Source: Deltaproteobacteria bacterium Ga0077550
Lineage (GTDB): Bacteria > Myxococcota_A > Polyangia > Nannocystales > Nannocystaceae
Assembly (NCBI GenBank): GCA_001464385.1
Contig: LNFB01000325.1
Coordinates: 50,089-114,088 of the forward strand
Reading direction: 5' to 3'
DNA length: 64,000 nt
Shown here in pieces: positions 63,646 through 64,000 of this stretch (position 1 is its first letter; the number at the start of each line of letters is the position of its first letter). The notes beneath the pieces are model-generated. The model had not been told where the DNA came from. It saw only the letters and a program-made list of their open reading frames with translations, and ran no database searches. Both the position numbers and the translations under genes were made by a program.

Positions 63646-64000
63646 TCACCGCCCGCGCTGGTGTCGCGCGATCCAGTACTCGAGCAGCCCGAGCAGCTCG
63701 GGCAGGGGTCTCTTCGCGCACAAGGCTGCGCGCTCGCGGCCCAACGCGGCGGGAGTCCAGGTGCCCGTAGCGCCGAGCTTCTGTTGGAGGCGCCTGCGGA
63801 GCTCGCTGACGGCGCTGATGCGGGCGCGGACGAGTGCGGCCTCGTTGAGGTTCAGCGTCGCGTCGATGTCGGCCTGCTTCGCGCCATCGGTCGACTCGAT
63901 CCTTCCCGCCTCGGTGTACCGGAACGTGTCGTCGCGTAGCGCGAGGAGCTCGATGTCGATGTCGGCGTCGCCCTTCCTCGTGTCGCAGGTTTGCTGCGAC
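63646..64000 (-). CDS. Hypothetical protein, C-terminal part only (cut by window edge)
   Basis: An open frame of 117 codons runs in from base 64000 and stops at TGA 63646-63648, eight bases from the convergent sigma gene's stop. The visible part is mostly helical and charged: DIDIELLALRDDTFRYTEAG, then EAALVRARISAVSELRRRLQ, then LPELLGLLEYWIARHQRGR at the end. It looks like a real coding frame, with GC3 preference and no Arg-only runs. No family is recognised from this fragment and the N-terminus is outside the window. Confidence 0.7.
   Translation of the reverse strand, partial: SQQTCDTRKGDADIDIELLALRDDTFRYTEAGRIESTDGAKQADIDATLNLNEAALVRARISAVSELRRRLQQKLGATGTWTPAALGRERAALCAKRPLPELLGLLEYWIARHQRGR

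Noticed and set aside
1..64000. tRNA, rRNA, insertion sequences, phage or integrase genes
   Set aside because: I looked for tRNA arm patterns, transposase motifs and terminal repeats in the intergenic regions and saw none; all intergenic gaps are under 300 bases.

Overview
The window is about 72 percent GC with a strong GC-third-position bias. It is dense in lipoproteins carrying Thr/Ser/Gly/Asp-rich linkers, in ECF-like sigma factors, in TPR proteins and in one-component and two-component regulators. It has no mobile element, phage or CRISPR. Together with DUF2505, FHA-sigma54 activators, VIT/VWA and thrombospondin type 3 proteins, this points to a myxobacterium (Myxococcota, most like the Nannocystaceae/Polyangia). 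That is inference from gene content. Sixty-three protein genes are supported, two cut by the window edges. I found no tRNA or rRNA, and no stretch over 300 bases lacks a gene.

Layout. 1-5.1 kb (minus): a chemoreceptor, then a chained operon Kir-type K+ channel > LysR > TadA > unknown. 5.2-7.4 kb: a lysyl-oxidase-like secreted protein. 7.4-10.7 kb (minus): a coupled VIT/VWA protein, sigma factor and 80-residue protein. 10.8-12.4 kb: a lipoprotein and a MepA-like murein endopeptidase. 12.4-15.3 kb (minus): unknown, MerR-TPR, GH3-like enzyme. 15.4-21.5 kb: glutathione synthetase, an orphan sigma factor, a universal stress protein, a fumarylacetoacetase-like enzyme, an LPG-synthase-like membrane protein and DUF2505.

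21.7-29.3 kb is the most unusual segment. It holds two paralogous-looking sets, each with a sigma factor, a single-pass membrane protein with a TPR-like periplasmic end, lipoprotein(s) and a predicted outer-membrane barrel. They are arranged in different orders, with start/stop codons overlapping by four bases inside each set. I read them as trans-envelope sigma signalling modules, which is a hypothesis. 29.3-33.4 kb: a BNR/Ycf48-like lipoprotein and a TPR-gluzincin lipoprotein. 33.4-40 kb: an orphan histidine kinase coupled to a Cys-rich lipoprotein, an unknown envelope protein, and a FHA-AAA-Fis activator leading a three-gene operon. 40-44.2 kb: an alpha/beta hydrolase-like lipoprotein, repeat-bearing lipoproteins and a rhomboid-like protein. 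44.3-45.8 kb: TatB-TatC. 46-53.5 kb: adenosine deaminase, CopD-like protein, methyltransferase, a divinyl-chlorophyllide-reductase-like enzyme, a secreted EEP hydrolase and a CrtC/AttH-like protein. 53.5-58.8 kb: AraC, SDR, AraC, thioredoxin-reductase-like and PLP decarboxylase genes around a clear operator dyad. 58.8-64 kb: a trypsin/TSP3 protease coupled to a lipoprotein, divergent from a sigma factor.

Two themes recur. Cotranscribed genes are joined by ATGA/GTGA overlaps. Many first genes have a TAtnCT-like -10 box only 7-10 bases before the start codon and no Shine-Dalgarno sequence, suggesting widespread leaderless mRNAs.
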